Assembly: GCA_014549065.1 (NCBI GenBank)
Contig: JACDOX010000131.1
Location: 1-64,000 of the forward strand
DNA length: 64,000 nt
Reading direction: 5' to 3'
From: Cardinalis cardinalis
Taxonomy: Eukaryota > Chordata > Aves > Passeriformes > Cardinalidae
Shown: one piece after another, positions 35,966 through 47,244 of the stretch
Position numbering within the stretch: the stretch's first letter is position 1
How the letters are laid out: every line of letters begins with the position of its first letter
The notes under the pieces: generated by a model
The model's database searches: none
Seen by the model: the letters and a program-made list of their open reading frames with translations, nothing else
Told to the model about the DNA's origin: nothing
Made by a program: the position numbers and the translations under genes

Positions 35966-36573
35966 GGAATCACAAAATCCTTGAGGTTGCAAAAGGCCTC
36001 CAAGATCACAGAGTAGAACTTCTGGACAATCTCCACCTTGTCATCCAGCCCAGAGCACTGAGTGCCATGTCCAGTCATTCCTTGGACACCTCTGGGGTGG
36101 TGAATCCTGCGCTCCTACACCTCTCTGAAGAGCCCATTCCCATGCCTGACCACCCTTTCAGGGAAGGAATTCTTCCTGATGTCCAGCCTTACCCTCCCCT
36201 GGCACAACTTGTGCCCATTTCCNCTTGTCCTGTCCCTGTTCTCTGGGAGCAGAGCCCCATCCCCATGGCTGTCCCCTCCTGGCAGGAGCTGTGCAGAGCC
36301 ACAAGGTCCCCCCTGAGCCTCCTTTGCTCCAGGCTGAGCCTCTTTCCAGCTCCCTCAGCCACTCCAGGTGCTCCAGACCCTTCCCCATCTCCGTTCCCTT
36401 CTCTGAACATGCTCCAGCTCCTCAAAGGACATTTCATGACTCTGTAATTTCTTTCTTGCAGTGAGGATCCCAGAACTGACCCCATTATTCAAGGTTCCTC
36501 ATCAGTGCCCAGCANAGGAGACAGCCACTGTTCTGGTTCTGCTTCCACACTATTCCTGATCCAGGCCAGAGGT
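35966..36573 (-). mobile_element. CR1 LINE, about 610 bases, longest copy here
   Basis: The plus strand begins GGAATCACAAAATCCTTGAG and passes TTCAGGGAAGGAATTCTTCC, CTTGTCCTGTCCCTGTTCTC, GGAGCTGTGCAGAGCCACAA, GAGCCTCCTTTGCTCCAGGC and CACACTATTCCTGATCCAGG. The long open frame on the plus strand (35728-36447) is antisense CR1, not a gene. Confidence 0.94.
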
Positions 36574-36574
36574 G

Positions 36575-37825
36575 ATTCAGAACATTGATGTGACCGTATC
36601 TGAAAATCTCTTTGCAGCCAACAGTTCTGCTGCCTGGAGAAATTAATTGCATCTGCAAAGATGATTCCCTTCCATTCCAGATTCTTGGCACTCCCCTGAA
36701 TGAGTCTCCACAGTGACAGACAAGGAGTAACAGTTTGAGTTTGTGTTTTGGGTCTTGACTGATCTTTTGGGCTCCTTGAGTTGCGAAAACTTCTGTTCTG
36801 GCATGGAGCTTGATCTGGAACTGGTCTGGCTCCCTGCCAGTGTCTGAGAGTGCCACAGTCTATCTGGGGAATGATTTTATATTAAAATACATAGAAAGGT
36901 GTATTTTAATATAAAATCTGAGCAATTTAATTTATCTGAGCAAGGTTAGTCCCTGGCTGGTGGGTGCTGGTGCTGCCCTGCAGGAGTCAGTGGGACCACA
37001 GGCAGCATGGGGAGAGAGGCTCCTGGCCATGGCACCCACTTTGGGACTTTGGGCAGTGCCAGTCTGCTCCTCCAAATGCCCCTGCACTGCATGGGCCTTG
37101 TGCAGAGCTGGTCCTGCTGCTCTGCACAAGCACAGGCCCCCCAAAAGCTGAGACCCCCCTTCAGCTGAGCAAAGAGAACGAAGACCAGCGGCTGCCAAGT
37201 TGAGATCTCTGGCTTGTCTTGATTTACTGGTGAGTTTAGAAGGAGCTGTGAGAGTTTTCTTTCAGGGACAAAATATATTTTTCCCTTGACACAAGTCAGG
37301 AATCGCCAAAGGGATTTGTTTAAACACATCTGATAAAAGTCTTCCTTGGTCTGTGATCAAGGCAGGTCAAGCTCTGCTTTNGGTTTATCTCGGCTCGTGA
37401 ATTTGAGCTGTCTGCTTGCCTCTGCATTGGTTTCTGCCTCTGTACCTGCAAAGCCAGTATTTATTGTACCTGCTGCTCTCCAGTATTTATTGTTGTTTGT
37501 CATGTGGGTTTTGCTGACCCCTTTGCTTTATTGTGTGTGTTCACACCAGCAACACTTCAAAGGCTGAGGATGTTTCTCTTCCCCTGAGTCAAGATGCTTT
37601 CCTGACACACAATCCTAACAGGAGTACCTCACACACCTTAACTGTTGGAAACCAGCTCCTTAAAACTGAAGGATTCTTTTTCTAGAAATCAGAAATCAGG
37701 CAAAATTCAAATTGCTTGCCTGATGCCAGGAGGAGAAAGCTGCCAGCCAACAGAAGGTCCAGGTGGGATCCCCAGAATATCTTCAGCCAGCAAGGAGAGC
37801 TGCAACATGAGCCATTGAGGGAAGA
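36575..37825. other. Noncoding stretch with a hairpin, no gene seen
   Basis: Unique sequence. The perfect inverted repeat at 36873-36918 is its one notable feature. Confidence 0.45.
36873..36918. repeat. Perfect inverted repeat: 19-bp arms, 8-base loop
   Basis: The left arm GATTTTATATTAAAATACA (36873-36891) is the exact reverse complement of the right arm (36900-36918), separated by TAGAAAGG. Pairing stops cleanly at both ends. It could extrude a cruciform or form an RNA stem. The arms are short for a microRNA precursor and no target-site duplication is evident. Confidence 0.9.
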
Positions 37826-37828
37826 TGC

Positions 37829-38085
37829 ATGGAATGGGTTGGGTTGGAAGGGATCTTAAAGTCCATCTCATTNCACCCCTGCCATGGGCAGGGACAACTT
37901 CCGCTATCTCAAGTTTCTCCAAACCTTGTCCATCCTGGCCTTGGACACTTTCAGGGANCCAGGGGCAGCCACAGCTTCTCTGGGCACTCTGTGCCAGGTC
38001 CTCCCCACCCTCACAGCCAGGAATTCCTTCCCAGTATCCCATCCATCCCTGCCCTCTGGCAGTTTGAAGTCATTACCCCTCATTT
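37829..38085 (-). mobile_element. CR1 LINE 3' region
   Basis: The plus strand reads TGGAATGGGTTGGGTTGGAA, GGGATCTTAAAGTCCATCTC, CTGGCCTTGGACACTTTCAG, TCTCTGGGCACTCTGTGCCA, CTCACAGCCAGGAATTCCTT and CCTGCCCTCTGGCAG. The terminal repeats are mostly lost. Confidence 0.93.
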
Positions 38086-38089
38086 TACA

Positions 38090-41000
38090 CCCCCTGAAGG
38101 TTTGAGTATTCCCATGTGTCCTCTCCAGCACTGAGCTTTCCCAGGCTTTGCCTGTGAAACNCCACAGCAGAAGGTGAGTTGGGGATCAGAGTCTGCTGGC
38201 AGCGAGCTTGGTTATTGATAAGGTCACCCTGGATTTGCTNATCTATCTCATAAATCTTGTTTAGTCCCTTCTGAAGCCAACAGCACCTGCTGTGTGTTCT
38301 TGCAGAGGAGGTGATTGGGTGTTGTCTGTTTTCTCTCCAGGGGGAAGACTCCATTCAGGTCTCTTGTGCTCCCAGACACGTGGGTGGGCTGGGATGTGCC
38401 AACAATTGATTAATTTGCCAGACTTTTACCAGCAACAGGTTTCTTTTTGCTGGCANGTGACGCTCACCTTCCCTGGATGGGCAGAGCTGAGAAGGAATCT
38501 GACCATGATGACAACACACAAAGCCTCTGTGTCCTGATTCCTTGCACTAAAAAAGAAGGCATTTTGGNCCCAAACTACTCAAAATCGCTTGAACTGAGGT
38601 GCCTACAGTTGTATAGGGGGTGGGAATTAGCTTTGATATTAGGAAAATATGCAATATTTGGAAAAGGCTCTTTCCCCAGATGGTGGTTGGGCCTGGAACA
38701 GGCCCCCCAGGGAAGTGGCCACAGCTCAGGACAGAGCTCAAGGAGCATTTGGACATTCAGGCACCTGCACAACATTAACTGGGCTGTGGAATGGCAAAAC
38801 CCTGCCAGGCAGAGCAGTTATTCCTGAAAAGTTCTGTCTTATTTCCCGTGGGACCACCATGATGGCAAATTCCAGCAAGAGATGTGACACTGCAGGTGAA
38901 ATGCACAGCCCAGTGTGGCTGCTTCTGCAGGAGTTTGTGGAGATGCCTGGATCATCAGGAAGAGTGGCAAAGTTGGATAAGAAACTGCAGGAAAATATAA
39001 AAATCTGTACAAAATTCAGAATTCTTTTTTTTTTCTTTTGAGACATCAGTAAATAGGCTCCAGGGGAGAACAATGTCGCTGTGGAACAACATCTGTTCCA
39101 GCTTTGCTGAGAACTCCCTGGTCTCCTTGTTTTACCAAGCATCTGTTCCCAGCCACTTATCCATACTGTGCCTCTAAGAAGGATGTTGCATTCCTTGGGG
39201 ATGAGATCACTCCAGGACTGGTCCAAGGGAAAGGACTTTGTAGATGAAGGATGCAGAAGTTCAGAGATGTTTTGCTCTCAAGTCCTGAAGCAGCTCAAGG
39301 TGATGCAGCACATCCTTCAGAGCCTTGTCTTTTCTTGGTAGAGCAGANATAGACTTTTTTGGCTTCTCTAAGTTTTTTAGGAGTTCTTTTTGCTGCACTT
39401 TACACAGTGAAAAGCTGGATTATAGCCGGGAACACAGTAAATAAAAGAATAAAATTAGAAGCTCATGAGGGAAAGAAGGGAAATATAGCTAAATGAGTGT
39501 GGGCACTTAAAAATACTCATTGGACTGAAGATTTTTAAATTGCCATTGCTATCAAAAGCAATAACAGTAGCAAAAGCTTCTATTGGTAATGATATTTTCA
39601 TTCTTGAATTAGAATAATTCAAGGGGCTGCTGGAATGTGCTATAAAATTAGACAGGACAAAAACCTGCAGGGCCACCAAGTACAAAATGGTGCATTTAAC
39701 AGGTCACTTTAACATGTCTGTGCCAGCTGGGTGCAGGAAAAAAAGAAACCAAATCTCTGGACAACAAAAAATGGGCAAAACCCTGGTGTAGAACCACAGT
39801 CACTGCCAAAACATCCCATCTCTGTGGGATGACAGCACAGGTAAGGCAGTCACCAACTGTCTGCCACCTTCTCCTGGGCTGCAGGAGAGGGCTGGAGCAT
39901 TTTGTGGCAGCTTTTCAGGGATGTGCACTTCAAGAACAGGGAGACAGAGCCGTTTGCTGGCTCAGCTGGGCCCCAGACAAGGCAGCCCTCTGGAAAAACT
40001 CTGAATGAACATCCAGGGCCTTGCTTTAGGAATATGCTTCTCCTCGCAGCCCATCCATATCACAAAGTGATTTTTCAGCCCATCTGTTTAGTGATTAGGC
40101 ATTGCTGCTGATACAAAGGGCTCTGCCAAAACCATGAACTGAGTGCCTCGGTGAGGACAGACCTTTCCTGAATTCCACCATGATTTCCTTCTGTCCTAAA
40201 GCTCCCTTGATTGAATTACTTGGTGGCTCCAGTCCTGCAGCTCAGGAGGGTGCAGACTGCACTGCAGCATCACCAGATGGGAGTTTCTGAGGTGTGACAG
40301 AGCTGGGCAGACTGTGGGGACACAAAAACCATTCCTCTCCTTGTGTGCTCAGGTGCCTGCCCATGATCATGCCAGAGGTGGTGAGAGAATGATGTCCCTG
40401 AGACATCAGCTCTGTNCTGCTGCAGGGGAAGGGACCACAGGGCTCTCTGGTTTTTAGGAAGCAAAGGGAATGAAGAATCCCCTGAGGGAGAACCAGCAGA
40501 TTGCCCAGAGACATTCCCTAAACAGGTTCAGCTGACAATGAGCATGGCCTGTCCCTGTCAGGAAAGCTTTTCCAGGGCTGGGAGGATGCCTGCTTAGGGC
40601 AAACAGTTCATAACAAAGTGTCAGTAGCTCACATCCACGGATCCTGGGGTTTGCAGCATGAAGAGCACTTCATTCCCTCCATGCTGATCTTTTCCATCTG
40701 CTCTTTACTGCCTGCAAGGTATTCCCATGTGGGAAGCAGCTCCAGCCTGCNGTTTCCAAGCCTCTTCCAAAAATTATGTCAAGCACGAGTATTTTATCAT
40801 TAAGGGCACTAATACTTTGCACATACACAAAATTTGTCTTCTGATTATCCCCAGCTTGTATTACAATGCATTTTGTAGGCACNTAGCCAAGCATTTTACC
40901 TTCAGTCAGATATATGACCTGCTGTTTTGGAGAGGCTGGAGGCTGGTCCAAAGCCTATTAGACCAGGGCAAACCTCTGCGCTGGTTTAGCAGAATTTGGA

Positions 41001-42550
41001 TCAGTCCCTAAAGGCATCACAGATGATCTGAATTATCAGAAGTGATCCCAGGCAGTTGCAAGTAGGTAGGGATCAGCTTGCCAAGGTATCTGAAGAAGCT
41101 GAATCGGGTTGTTTTCAAATCATCTGATGAGAATTAGCTCAACTTAATCAAATCACAAGGCAGTTGGAAATTCAGTCTAGACTAGATGGAATAGGGTTAT
41201 AGGCTAAATGGAAAGCTAAATGCATTAGAATAAAAACAAGCAAACACAAATAAAAAAGAAGATTCATTTGCTGGAAAATGCAACTAAACAAATTTCTGAC
41301 CAGAAATGAGGTGTGTATCTTTTCCATTTGCCTCAAGTGACATATTTTCAGCNATGCAGAGTTTTTATTTGACACTGAATGTCTTTTCAAAGGAGATCCT
41401 TTACACATTCATTTCGTCCTCACTGGCTTTACAATCTCCAATTTGCACAATGGTACTCAGTTGATAATGAGTATTTCATTTTANGTTAAGAAGTTCAACT
41501 TACAAAAATCTGAAGACAGTGAGTGTGAAACAGGCAGAGCTGCTATTTTTAGAAGACCAAAGCTTTCCTGGTAGCAGCCAAGTTCATGCAGAGCCTTGAA
41601 TGGCACAAGCTGAGCCAGTCACTTTGTCAGATGAAACCATTGATGGGTCTCACTCCAGTTACAGCTTGTAAGAACCCTCATCCAGTTAAGATTTCCCCTA
41701 GAAATTTAGCCCATATAAAAGGCAAGTGATTGCCTCGATGGGTTCATCGTGTCCAAATCATCCTACCTTGGTATAATTTCCTTTTAATCCCGGACTGTGA
41801 TTACTGCCTTGTCTTTCATCCTGCCTGCTCCAGTTTTGCTCTCTGTGTCACCAGATACCTGTTGGAGAAGGGTGGCTTGCCATGCATTCCTGCCCTTTTT
41901 ATAGGGAATTTGAAAGAACTACAGCAAGGTCATCTCTACCCTGAAGCAATATTTAAAAAGGTATCGGGTTTTACTTCCTTCATCTTCCCACCTTCCTCGA
42001 CCCTGAACGCCAGACCCAAATTTCCTGTGTAATTTGTGGCCCATTGATTTATTCTGCACAACTACATCTCTGCTATACCAGTTAAATCAGCTCACCTCTT
42101 GCCAAGTTAAACACGAGAGTTTTCCCATGTTTGGTGGTGAACTCTTGGACTCAGCACAGAGCCATGTGGCATTTGATGCCTGCTGGAGGCTTTGCTCCTT
42201 GTCCCACTCTGGTGAAGCCCTACTTGGAGAGGTGCCTCTCTCTTCTTAGTTTTTATTGTTCTGGCCACCATTCAACACTTCCCCACAAATCCTTCTCATC
42301 TACATCCTCCCAAGCCTTACAGCCACCTACAGTGCTTGTGGTATGAAATAAATCCTCATATGTTTTCCCGGGCAACCGGTGGTTTCTGTACCTCGGCTGC
42401 ATTCCCTCCCAAGGGAGGCTGAGCTGACCAAGGCAGGGAAGTGACAGGGAGCAGGAGCAATCCTTTGGGTCATGCCATCAAATATCCTACCTCTGTAAGT
42501 GAACAAAGCCTCTACAGGCCTGGGGAAGAGTATGAGATTTGTACAACCTC
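38090..42550. other. Noncoding stretch around a CR1 copy, no gene seen
   Basis: It holds the CR1 at 38625 and a weak exon-like segment at 41855-41960, which is discussed as a finding only. The rest is unique sequence with short frames. Confidence 0.45.
38625..38790 (+). mobile_element. CR1 LINE fragment, diverged
   Basis: GGTGGTTGGGCCTGGAACAG, GCCCCCCAGGGAAGTGGCCA and GGAGCATTTGGACATTCAGG match the subfamily seen at 15048. The 3' terminal part is missing. Confidence 0.7.
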
Positions 42551-42555
42551 CCCTA

Positions 42556-42632
42556 AGGATCACAGAGTGTTAAGGGTTGGAAGGGAACTTGAGGGTCATC
42601 CCTCCCTGCCATGGGCAGGGACACCTCTCTCT
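42556..42632 (-). mobile_element. CR1 LINE 3' tail
   Basis: The plus strand reads GGATCACAGAGTGTTAAGGG, TTGGAAGGGAACTTGAGGGT and CTGCCATGGGCAGGGACACC, then diverges. Confidence 0.78.
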
Positions 42633-42987
42633 TCACGAGGCTGAACCTATTCAGCTCCCAAATATTTGCAGATCAGTGACNTTCTGAGCCAGGCATGGCT
42701 GCCTGTAGTGCCCTTTGGAGGGTTTCTCCTCCAGCACCTCATCTGCAACCTGGTTTGGGACGGGAGNCCCCCTCTCTAGGCTGGCAATGGTGAGAGGTGA
42801 AAAAGCTCTTCACCACTGTGCTCTTCATNTACAGACTGGCCAAAATCCGTGCCCTCTCCATCAATCCTCCTTTCCACAGCAAATCCCCGAGTGTCTAATA
42901 AAGCTAAATCACATCCATTCTTCACCACCAGGCATCGACACGCATTGGCAGCCCCCCTGCATTTCAGAGGAAGCTGCTATAAATGGA

Positions 42988-43022
42988 CTTCCTTCCTTCA
43001 TTCCTTCCTTCCTTTCTTCCCT
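42988..43022. repeat. (TTCC)n imperfect microsatellite
   Basis: TTCC units interrupted by CATT and CTTT. Confidence 0.85.
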
Positions 43023-44530
43023 CTCCCTGCTCTTCCCTCCTCCAGCTCTCCCCATCCCTTGCAGTAACCAGCCTTGCAGCCATCATATCAGCCCCACCCC
43101 TGCAGGCTTTCTGCAGGAAATCTGAGCTCCCTGCTCCCTNTGCAAGGCCCGAGGCTCTCCTCTCTCCCCTGCCTTTTGACCATCTGTGTGCATCCAGCAG
43201 CAGAAGTGCCACGCACTCACTCGCTCGCTCTCCCACCAACTCACCCTCAGCCCCTACCATCTGGAGATGATCTGTTTGTCTATTTAGGCTCCAAGCTCTC
43301 CAGGGCAGGAACTGTCTCTAATTGCATGTTTGTACCGTACCTACAGCTGTGTTGGACTGAATACACCCACTGTCATCTTCTCTTGGAAACTCAGTTCCTC
43401 CTGGGAGTGTCCAGCACTGAAAAGTAAGACCACTTGGAAATCCAAGTTGCTGGAGGCACATGCCAGAGTTCCTTGGTTGCACTTATATTAGACCACAGAA
43501 AAATTCTTCCAGTGGCTGCAATAATCATCCAGCCCAACTTCTACTGCCAAGCTGACAAAAAGGACTTAAAAGCAGTGAAAATGTTGCTTAGCATGGTGGA
43601 ACTCACATCTGGCTGAAGCTCCAAATGTGCCTTAAAAAATACTGTATTTCACCAGTGGAATGCCTGAGGAGCCCAGATTTGCCTGTGTGTTGTTGGGTGA
43701 CCTCTGTGGCCAATGNCACCAGGGAGCCAGGTGGAGAGAACAGGAGCCTCCCAGCCAGATTTTGCAGCCTGAATTGATTTCATCTTCACTCCAGCAGGGC
43801 AGGATGACCTCACCTGTACATAGCTGCTGCTCACTGCCTCCCTGCTTTGGAAAATGAAGACCTAAGGTGCTTTTGTTCATAAAAAGTACAAAATTTAATT
43901 GTTTTTCTGCCCTTGCTATTTAACAGCTTTAATTAAAAACCTTCTGTAACTGAGTTTAGGCCTCTGAGCTCCAGTCTTTTCATAGCACCCCTTATAACAN
44001 ATTTTTCAAGCTCTGTATTTTCACTGAAACAGGGAAGGTGGTAGAAAACTGAGGTGTTATCACAAAAAAATAGGTTTAGAACAAAGAAAATAAAAAAGCT
44101 TAATAAAGTTTCCAGTCTGGTCCGAGAGGAAGAATGAATGTATCACCACAGCAAGCCTCCTGCAGATGGTGAAAAGTATCTCAATTCAATAATACAATAA
44201 AATTTAAAAGTGCATCTATATATTTTCCCATTTGGTTAACTCCGGAACACCATTTCTGCTTGTTTTGGCTGCTTTTTATTCCTGCCTTTGAGTGTAAAGA
44301 AACGGTAAGGAAGTTTATGAATGAGGTCCTGCTCACATTCCAGACTCTGCTATGTACACGGGGCTGTTTTCTGCCGGGATCCTGGGATGAGATCATTCCA
44401 AAACCACCTCGTTTGCCCACTGTGCTCACTCAAAAAAGATTCAAAAGGACAGATTTGNACTTTCTGCAATGCAAACACACATACAGTAGTTTTCCTGCAT
44501 GCCAGCATCCACCCAACTCCTGGAATAAAT

Positions 44531-44582
44531 GAAAAAAAAAATTAAAAAAAAAGAAGAAGAAGAAAGGAAAAGAAAAAAAAAA
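44531..44582. repeat. A-rich / AAG-rich tract
   Basis: A runs joined by four AAG units. Of the same purine-rich type as the edges of the gap at 56811. Confidence 0.85.
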
Positions 44583-44930
44583 CCCAGTCCTTTTTCCACT
44601 ACCAAAGGCTGTTTATAAAATCAGTTTGATCAGCTCAGGAATGAGCTGAGATAATGTTTATCCACACAAACACTGAAGATCATGCAACTATCTTGACATG
44701 CCAAGCTAAGATAACTACTGNGCTGAAAAAAAAGAGGTTAGAACAACAGGAAATTACTCATTTACTACCAGTTGCTCAGGTATTTTAAAGAGCTCCCAGA
44801 ACATTTGCTTTTGTGTACCTAAGAGGAAAAAAAAAGCCTCTGATGGTGGGGGAAGCCCAGATGGGTAACATAAAAGTGACTTTCCTTGCTGAAAGAGCAA
44901 AGGCAGGAGAAGGGGGTTGTGACAAGAGGA

Positions 44931-45022
44931 TATAAAATACCCTGCAATTCATCAGCAAGGAGAATCAAACTCTGCCGGAGCGATCGGCATTCCTGGGGAT
45001 TATGGAAAGGATTACGGTGAGT
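44931..45022 (+). promoter_or_regulatory. Candidate TATA-box promoter and short first exon
   Basis: TATAAAA lies at 44931-44937, so initiation is expected near 44962. An ATG follows at 45002 and then GAA AGG ATT ACG, directly abutting a consensus donor GTGAGT at 45017-45022. The order and spacing fit a real start region, but each element can occur by chance and no transcript evidence is available. Confidence 0.3.
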
Positions 45023-45331
45023 TGTTAGCAGGGCGAGGGAGCCACTGAAAGATGGGCTTTCCTACTGCCCTGAAATAAATGGGACAATTAAGGCTTTGGG
45101 AAAGTTAATAGGGTTTTTTTTTTCCCCGTGAATTTTCAGAGCAGCTGGCCAGCCCGTGCGGAGGAAAAGCCGTTTATTGAGGAGGAAAGAAAAATAGTGA
45201 AAATAAAAATGTTTGCATTCCCTAAAAATATACTTCAAGCCTTCCGAGGGGGAAATCAATTATCCACAAGGCCATCCTGCTGTCGGGGAGAAAAATCTAA
45301 GGCATTTTCCAGCTCGGCTGCCCTGGGTTAG
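45002..45331 (+). CDS. Hypothetical two-exon small protein, about 68 residues (speculative)
   Basis: Exon 1 would code for five residues (45002-45016). A 123-base intron (45017-45139) starts GTGAGT and ends in a T-rich tract and TTTTCAG. Exon 2 (45140-45331) continues the same phase for 63 codons to TAG at 45329. The product would be hydrophilic with a charged centre (AEEKPFIEEERKIVKIKMF) and a Cys/Ser-rich tail. There is no signal peptide, membrane segment or known motif. The case rests on the promoter and two splice sites agreeing in phase. A noncoding RNA, a conserved noncoding element or chance are all possible. Confidence 0.2.
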
Positions 45332-45334
45332 CTG

Positions 45335-46950
45335 ATCTCTCTGTCAGATGGGTCTCATCACCGCGGCGTTTGGTGCCTCCGAGTCTTTCATGTGTTTAAT
45401 CTCACAACCCACCTGTGAGAAGAGGAATTACAGTGAAGGAGCTGAGGAAAGGGCCCAGACTTTTAAAGGGATTTAGCTGCCCAATTACCTGGCTCAGGGT
45501 TAGGCTGGAAATCCCCAGGAGAGAAGGATGTTGCACCTGGGTCTGCCAAGCCCCGGGTCAATGCAGTTCTCAGTAGCCGTGCCCACTTGGACCTGGGACA
45601 AGGGAGAGCTCAGTGCCCCCGTGAATGGGCCATTGTTTCTCCCTCGATTATTGTTGAGAAATGTTTTGAGGCCGAAAGGAAATAAATAAATAATCAGAGT
45701 CTGAGTTCAGAGCATGAAGAGCAATTCTTTCTCCCGAGGCTGAGCAGGGTCTCACAGCATTGGTGCTTGTGTTTATTCTCAGGAGAAGGATTTACAATTA
45801 ACCTCCAAGTGCCATGAGGAAGTAGATCTCCTCTCCTGGGTCATGATTTTGCTGCCTCCTCATGCCCCAACACTGCTCACTACTCACCCACCGCAGACCT
45901 TGGTAGAATCCTGCTAAGAGGGCCAGCATAGAACATGTGCAAAAAAACCATATTCATCTTTCTCACTCGGTGAATCTCTCTTTGGCACATGCAAAAAGCC
46001 ACCACGATCAGTTCTGGCTTCAGCAGAGGAATTTCAGTGGTGTGACAGCCCGGGGTCACACTGCGGGGCTGGCCCCTGGCAGGGGGTAGGACAGGTGGAC
46101 ATTCTCTGTGATCTCCCCTTTTGTAGGGTGATTGTGGTAAAAGATGCGAGCCGGAAAGGACAGGTGACAAATAACAGAGATGACAAATAGCAGAGAGCTA
46201 TTGGCATCTTATGTGAACTTGCTTGAGTGTCAAGATGTATATTTGATTTTAATTGTTATAAATCGTCATTCGTTCATCTCAGGATCTCCACATACTTTTT
46301 TCTCTGTCATGTCTTAACTCAGGAAATGCATTTCATCCTTCAGGAGCTCTGAGGCAAAATCACAGCACTCTCTAGATCCTGTTTTATAAGTCAGTTTTCC
46401 CCATGAAGGCTGCCATGGGTGGTGCATTTTGACTTTTTGCCACGGCTTTGCTATCAGCTTCCGGCGAGCCATAAACCCCCTCCAAATTCCCCCAAACCTG
46501 CAAATCTGCCTGACACAGAGCAGTCAGTGCCTTATAAATCCACACTGGCACTGAGGCAGCTCCCTCCCCATGCCCTGTTTCTTATTAAACAGATATCCAT
46601 CGGCTGCTCACACATGCTGTGTTCCATAGCCAGGTATCCAGGCAACCTACTCAAAACTTGCCCGAGTCAATGGAAAGAGTCTGCTGTCCCTGCACCACCA
46701 CTTCAAAATGCTTTGAAATGAGGTTGAGCTCTTCTTTAGGAACCAGCAGGATTCTCTGTGCTATGGCAGCCACTTGCAGGTGCATGGAGCAGGGACTGAA
46801 GAGGAAAAGCATCGAGAGAGGACAGAATGAGGGAATGGTTTTAAACTGAAACAGAGGAGAGTCAGATAGGTGTGAGGAAGAAAANTGATGCAATTAGGGT
46901 GGTGATGGCGCAAAGGAGTGGTGGATGTCCCATTGCTAGAAACAAAATAT
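45335..46950. other. Noncoding stretch, no gene seen
   Basis: Unique sequence with moderate GC and short reading frames only. Confidence 0.4.
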
Positions 46951-46952
46951 TC

Positions 46953-47066
46953 AATGTCAGGCTGGATGGGGCTCTGAGGAACTTGGCCTAGTGGAAGAAG
47001 TCCCAGCTCATTGTGCATGAGAAGTCTTTTAAAGCTCCCTTCCAACCCATTCTGCGATCCTGTGCT
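46953..47066 (+). mobile_element. CR1 LINE 3' end
   Basis: TGTCAGGCTGGATGGGGCTC, then GAACTTGGCCTAGTGGAAG, TCTTTTAAAGCTCCCTTCCA and ACCCATTCTGCGATCCTGTG match the CR1 3' terminus. Confidence 0.88.
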
Positions 47067-47129
47067 TTGAAAATTCCAGCAGGTCGGAGCAGGGAGCCCA
47101 CCTGAGTACCCGTGGCTGCTGTTCCCAGT

Positions 47130-47240
47130 GGGATTTCTCCCACTTTGCCCGCGGTGAGCAGCTCTGATCCGCAGCAGGGCTGGGCGCGGCCTGCGCCGGC
47201 TCCCCGGGCCCGGCCGGGCCGAGAGGTGGAGTTTGAGACA
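47130..47240. promoter_or_regulatory. Small GC- and CpG-rich patch
   Basis: About 110 bases contain GGGCGCGGCCTGCGCCGGC and CCGGGCCCGGCCGGGCCGAG. It is too short for a classic island, but stands out from its surroundings and abuts a repeat-free segment (47245-47345). Confidence 0.35.
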
Positions 47241-47244
47241 ATCG

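Larger units (their letters stand above)
42635..44925. other. Noncoding stretch, no gene seen
   Basis: It holds a TTCC-rich tract (42988) and an A/GAA-rich tract (44531). No exon is supported. Confidence 0.45.

Noticed and set aside
35728..36447. A 239-codon open frame on the plus strand
   Set aside because: From 35966 onward it is antisense CR1 LINE, and the N-terminal part has no recognisable domain.
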